Translations under genes and position numbers: made by a program
Assembly: GCA_020809705.1 (NCBI GenBank)
Contig: CP085828.1
Location: 2,976,001 to 3,040,000, forward strand
Direction of reading: 5' to 3'
Source: Calonectria ilicicola
Taxonomy: Eukaryota; Ascomycota; Sordariomycetes; Hypocreales; Nectriaceae
Length of the DNA: 64,000 nucleotides
Notes under the pieces: model-generated
Databases searched by the model: none
What the model was told of the DNA's origin: nothing
Seen by the model: only the letters and a program-made list of their open reading frames with translations
Shown here: positions 59,555-64,000 of the stretch, in pieces
Layout of the letters: each line of letters begins with the position of its first letter
Numbering within the stretch: the stretch's first letter is position 1

Positions 59555-62214
59555 CTAGTCGAGCCCAGGTAACCAACCAGAGCCTGTCAATGATGCGCCT
59601 AGGCCGTCGAAAGCTGCCATCGGGTCATTGGAGTCCGCGGGCATGCTGACGCTGCTTTCCGTGGTATTACTCGGGGTATCATTGCTCCGGCGATCCCCAA
59701 ACATGAAGACGGACGCGTCCTGGCCGCTATTGGCAATCTGCCAGGACTCAAAGCTCTGGTGCCACCTCGCGCTATCGTTCAGGAACCACTCCTGACCATC
59801 CATTCTCATAGATCTACCTGACGAAGGTCCACCTCGGTTATCTGGCTGCATCCTTCGATTCGAGGCCATGGCCCCAGGGTTGAGCGGCGCAAATGCACCT
59901 TGAAAGGTTGGAATTGGGGCCGCCGAAGACGCTGGGTTCCACCCAACCATGGACTCGGCCCCGAAGGACATGCCAGTAGGATCAAGAGAGATTCCTGTTT
60001 GCTGAGCAAGCGGCACAGACGCCTGCGGACTGGTTGTTAGGGGAATCGCTGACTGTTGCATTGGCCTTGCTAGTTGTGTCTGGGTATATTGCGTGAGGGG
60101 GCTGTACTCCTCGCTCGCCTGAAACCCGCCCATTCCATCCGAGTTCGGGGACGATCCAGTATTAGACCGAGGTGATGGAACGTCAGATGTGCTATACGTT
60201 CCATATTTTTCGTCAGCCCGTTGAAGTGTCAGGGCTGCCTCTTCTGGGAGTTCGCAGTTCCATTTACGGGCAAGGACACTGAGAATACTCAATGTCCGTC
60301 TCGCGCATAGCCAGTCCTCGGCCATCTCCTCAAGATGCTTGACTCCATGCGTAATATCACGCCTTGCTGTTTTCTCCGGCAGGTTGAGCAAGTGTATCGT
60401 GCAGGCGCTGTGTATCATATAGACTGCAATATTGCAAATTTGGCGCAGATTCCATAGTTTCTTGTATAGGCGTGAAAGCTTAGATATTGCACCAGCGTTT
60501 GCAGTACAGATGCGGCGGGGAGAAACATGAGGTGGGAGTGGTGATGTTGCTGGTGTGTATTTCAAGAAGGGTCGGAAAAGGTGGATATATTGAAGGTGGA
60601 AAAACATGCTTCTCTTTGTTAGTCAAATTGCCAGGTAACACGGGTTCAGTAAACCTACTGCATAAGGAGGACATTTGGAAGCTGGCCCTCTCTTGGCTCA
60701 AATTCCTTAGGAAGCTCCTTTCTCCATTCCTCTAAGCGCCGATGTAATTCACTGAGTTTCTTGAGTTCGACGCTTTTCCCGCTGGAGCGACCTATGGTGC
60801 TAGGATGGTAGAAGAAGGCTAGCAGATCGCTGCTGATTTCACAAAGGCTTGACAGTTGTAAAGCAACAGCACGAGTTCTTGAGGGCTGCATTGAGTCCTG
60901 ATCAAAGCCCGTGTCGGTATAGGGTGACCAAGGTTGGGCGTCCTCGTCAGGGAAAACCTCGATCCTGGATACGTTGAAGGAGTTTTTGGAAATTTGAGGT
61001 AACCTTCCTAGGTAGTTGGACCAGCACTTGTCAAACAAGTAACATCCCCAAAAAGTAATTCGTCTGGCGTCAATTTCATAATCGCTCATGCGGTCTTGGT
61101 CAAGTTGTCCGACGTCAAGGTTCAAGCCGATATCCTCAGCCATGCGGAAACTCATTCCACTATACACCCAGCCTTTGGCTTCCCGAGCGCAACCGGCTTC
61201 TCGAACTGACATCAGAGCAAGGGCTTGAACAGTTACCAGCCGTGGTTTCTCATACTCATCGTTTTCAACAATAAGGCGCTTTGCTTCAGCAAAGAAATGA
61301 TCACCCTTGGTCCGACTATCTCCCAGAGTTCCATAGGCGCCAGGAGCATTTGTAAAATGGCAGCCGAGAGCAAGCATAGCGTTGACAAGGAGAGATGAGC
61401 AGTATACGGTTTCTCGTCCAAGGCCAGCCTTGCCTTTCATAAAATCTCGAAAGAACATTGTCTTGGAGAGGGTGGTGAAATAAGGATAGTGCCAGTTAAA
61501 GTACATATTGAGGAGATGGGTGATGAGTTGCTTGTTTTTGGTGACCTGGGTCCATGTCATGATCGGGTCCTCGCCCAAGGCGAAATGTTCAGGATGCGGG
61601 TCATTTTCGCCTTCATGGTGAGGATCTCCAAGATAGATGAGGTGAGAGGTTCCCCCAATAAAACGAACAGAACCATTCTCAAGCCTAAGCTCGCCCATCT
61701 TCCGGGCTAGATCTCTTTCACCCTCTACAGGCTGATCGGAAGAATCTTGGTCAGCAGTTGGATCCAGATTTTGATCGTCTTGAGATGCCCTTTCTTGCTC
61801 CTGCTGCTGCTTCAAAAATTGTTCTGCGACGGCATCGAGGCTATTACATGTTCGTATTTGCCTGACTACCTCTGGAATGTCTTCTTCATCGGCGTTTAGA
61901 ATGGCCTCGATAAGGATTTGCAGGGTTGCGCTGCGGGCCTTCACGCTATCAACTTTTTCTCTGTAGACGCCCTTGCGCCGGTGGTCCGAGTTTGGATCAT
62001 AAACACACTCGGTTCCATAAACGCTGGCACAAGCGGCACAGCTCGGGATAGCGCCATCGCATTTGGACTTTCGTTTTCTGCAAGCGATACAGGCGGTGCT
62101 GACGCATCGTCGCTTCTGACCGGCGGGGTCGGCCCCTCTGCGAGACTTCTTCTTGGAGCCGCCCGGAGCAGAGGGGCCAGGTGGCGCCGGGGTGGCTGAA
62201 TGGGCCTCTTCCAT
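59555..62214 (-). CDS. nirA: NirA/NIT4-type nitrate pathway activator
   Basis: Two exons, complement(59555..60608, 60659..62214), 869 residues, near the known NirA length (892). NirA/NIT4 is the pathway-specific activator of nitrate and nitrite assimilation genes, acting with the GATA factor AreA/NIT2. The Zn2Cys6 cluster lies at residues 42-70 (CIACRKRKSKCDGAIPSC then CAACASVYGTEC), followed by VYDPNSDHRRKGVYREKVDS. Also visible are IRTCNSLDAVAEQFL, GSVRFIGGTSHLIYL, the fungal TF domain with NWHYPYFTTLSKTMFFRDF and RRITFWGCYLFDKCWSNYLG, and, after the 50 bp intron, HMFFHLQYIHLFRPFLKY and NLRQICNIAVYMIHSACTIHLL. The C terminus is Ser/Gln/Pro-rich as in NIT4. Family assignment is good; strict orthology is inferred. 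No nitrate genes are in the window. Confidence 0.85.
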
Positions 62215-64000
62215 AACACGAGCTTGGTGGCCGAGGTCAGTTTCTTAGGTAGAGTGCGATGAGCGTGTTTTAGTAAGATGGTGGTACGATGCAAAGCAGG
62301 AGAGGGCCTGGGGAGCGACAGGCCCACCGATGAGTCCTTAAGGGGGATGGAAATGTGAACTAAGATATGTGATGTTCGGTGCCTAGGCAGGAGAAAGGCC
62401 AATGAATGAGAGTTCCTCGGCGGCTGCTGGGGTGAGGCCCTGGATGCTATCGCGATGCGGGCTTTTGGTTTGGCAGCCGTTAGAATGTCCAGCGCCAAAG
62501 TGCTTGGTAATCAAGCATTTTCGGTTTGCTGTGGCGGGGCGTGGTGGTAAGTTTAGTTGCACAGTCAGGTCGTCGAGCTAAGCGAGGTATTAGACCGTCC
62601 AAGGAATCGGCTCGGGAGTCCTCGATAACAGACCTTGATGGTACGGCGAGGAGAGAAAAAAACAAGCATTTCGGGGAAAGGCAGGATAAGCAGCACGCGC
62701 CCTGGCTTGGCGCTTCACTCGGGGTTACTTGATGGAGGGAGTGGGTATTTGGGGCCACGAACAAGGAGGGGCCCTCAGCTTTTGTCGCCACACGTGTCTT
62801 AGAACAGCAAGTATCTTTCAACGACACTTCGTCCCGCGATAGCCATTAAGCTCTTGGGGCTTCCCCAGATTCTCCATCGGTAGCCACGGCACAGGAAACA
62901 CTCCGCCACGACGGATCGATCAATGCACAGCCGGACCAGTCAAGGATGCGGCTCATCATCTAGTGCGGGGGGTTGATTCCGACACATACATCCCACCTGA
63001 TAAGCTTGCATTGTAGCGTCCAATCGGCCCCTTATCAACGGCCAAGCTCCCCCATCAATGCCGACATATCTAATTAAGCTCTTGACGCCTGCATTTCCAC
63101 CTCAACGCCTGCCCAGGGCCATGCATCATTGTGCGGGGGATCCGATCATTCTCCACAATCTTCGCATTTCTCTCAGTGACTGTCAATTCCCTGTGACCAT
63201 GTCGGTAGAGCACAAAGAGGCTCGCCCGAGTGGGTGTATCCCCCGCCCCCACCACGACAAGGACGAGCGAGACATGTTCCCGTTCCAGAGACACTGATCC
63301 TAGTCAGCTCGCTGATTCCCATGGAGCGCGCTTCGGCTCTTATCAGCAGGCCTTCATAAATGTCAACTATATACTCCGCCTACACACATTTATAGGTAAG
63401 TAGTGCGTACACCAATCATCATGGCCATGCGGTGCACCATCGTCTCGGAAACATCGGTTTAAACCAAGTACGTACAGTACAACCCCAGAAAGTCTTTGTC
63501 CCCTCTCACTACCTTTCCCCCCACAAATTCTCTGATTGATTTATAAAAATAAGTATGATAGGTAAACAAAGTCGATTGTTCTAGATATAAAGTTTTTCTA
63601 ATTTTAATTATCCTTTTTTCTGTTCCCAAATTAATGTTTTGGGCCAACTGAGTTCTGTAGCAACAAATGTGAAGAAACCATAGAGGCTCAATATCTTAGG
63701 GAGCTCTATCATGCACGGCAGATTCACATCAGTATCCGCCTCATCTATCTAGGGCGACTTCTTAGTATATGAGCACCGCTAGCCCTTGTCGAGTTTTATT
63801 CACTTGCCCAAAGGAATCTGAGGGACAACAATGCGGCACTGGTCTATTTGCGCAGAAAAGTGGCGAGATGGCCGCCACAGCTTATCACATATGTCTCGTT
63901 TCACTTCACTGACTTGTCATATACTTTTGGCATACGTCACAATGCTGACTGCGTACGCGTTTAACAGTGGTGATACATACAGGGTACATCCGGCCGTCTA
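62215..64000. other. Upstream region of the NirA-type gene
   Basis: About 1.8 kb to the window edge. Contains the promoter of the NirA-type gene; no other gene is supported. Several GATAAG sites lie here (separate entry). Confidence 0.5.
62685..63886. promoter_or_regulatory. Scattered GATAAG (GATA-factor) sites
   Basis: GATAAG or its complement occurs at 62685-62690 (plus), 62999-63004 (plus), 63031-63036 (minus), 63339-63344 (minus) and 63881-63886 (minus). These fit the HGATAR core bound by AreA/NIT2-type regulators. Only the first is within about 500 bp of the start codon. The motif is short and occurs by chance, so function is inference. Confidence 0.4.

Overview
The window is nuclear DNA from a filamentous ascomycete, most likely a sordariomycete and probably hypocrealean. 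Genes carry short introns (46-116 bp) with GTAAGT-like donors, CTAAC/CTGAC-like branch sites and pyrimidine-AG acceptors. Coding sequence is rich in C/G-ending codons. The gene set includes a Xyr1/XlnR-type xylanase regulator, a NirA/NIT4-type nitrate regulator, fungal type I fatty acid synthase split into alpha and beta subunits, and Zn2Cys6 factors. The order assignment is inference from protein resemblance; no database was searched.

Layout. 0-7 kb: an unrecognised membrane protein, the kinetochore subunit Spc24 divergent from the mitochondrial fission protein Fis1, then a Cdc3/AspB septin with two possible first exons. 7-10.5 kb holds no supportable gene. 10.5-14.4 kb: ferrochelatase divergent from Ku70. 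15-18.2 kb: a 1021-residue protein with a Zn2Cys6 cluster in its middle. 18.6-20.6 kb: a DHA1-type MFS transporter. 22.4-25.7 kb: a candidate 90-residue gene, a mitochondrial helical-repeat (PPR-like) protein, and LSm4. 26.2-41.9 kb: fatty acid synthase alpha (minus) and beta (plus), divergent across about 3.65 kb. 42.6-48.5 kb: guanine deaminase, a four-helix membrane protein and a bZIP-like protein. 50.4-53.4 kb: the Xyr1/XlnR-type activator. 59.6-62.2 kb: the NirA/NIT4-type activator, beyond about 6.2 kb without a supportable gene.

How the genes relate. The only true functional pair is fas1/fas2, whose products assemble into one cytosolic synthase. The rest are housekeeping genes (division, mitochondrial dynamics, heme, DNA end joining, RNA decay/splicing, purine salvage) and regulators of carbon and nitrogen use. 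I see no secondary-metabolite cluster, transposon, CRISPR array, tRNA or rRNA gene. The most notable observations are two phase-compatible first exons for the septin, a GC-AG intron in ku70, a possible small gene downstream of the PPR-like gene, and an unusual central-zinc-cluster regulator. Gene models were assembled by hand from splice signals and reading frame; every multi-exon total is divisible by three.
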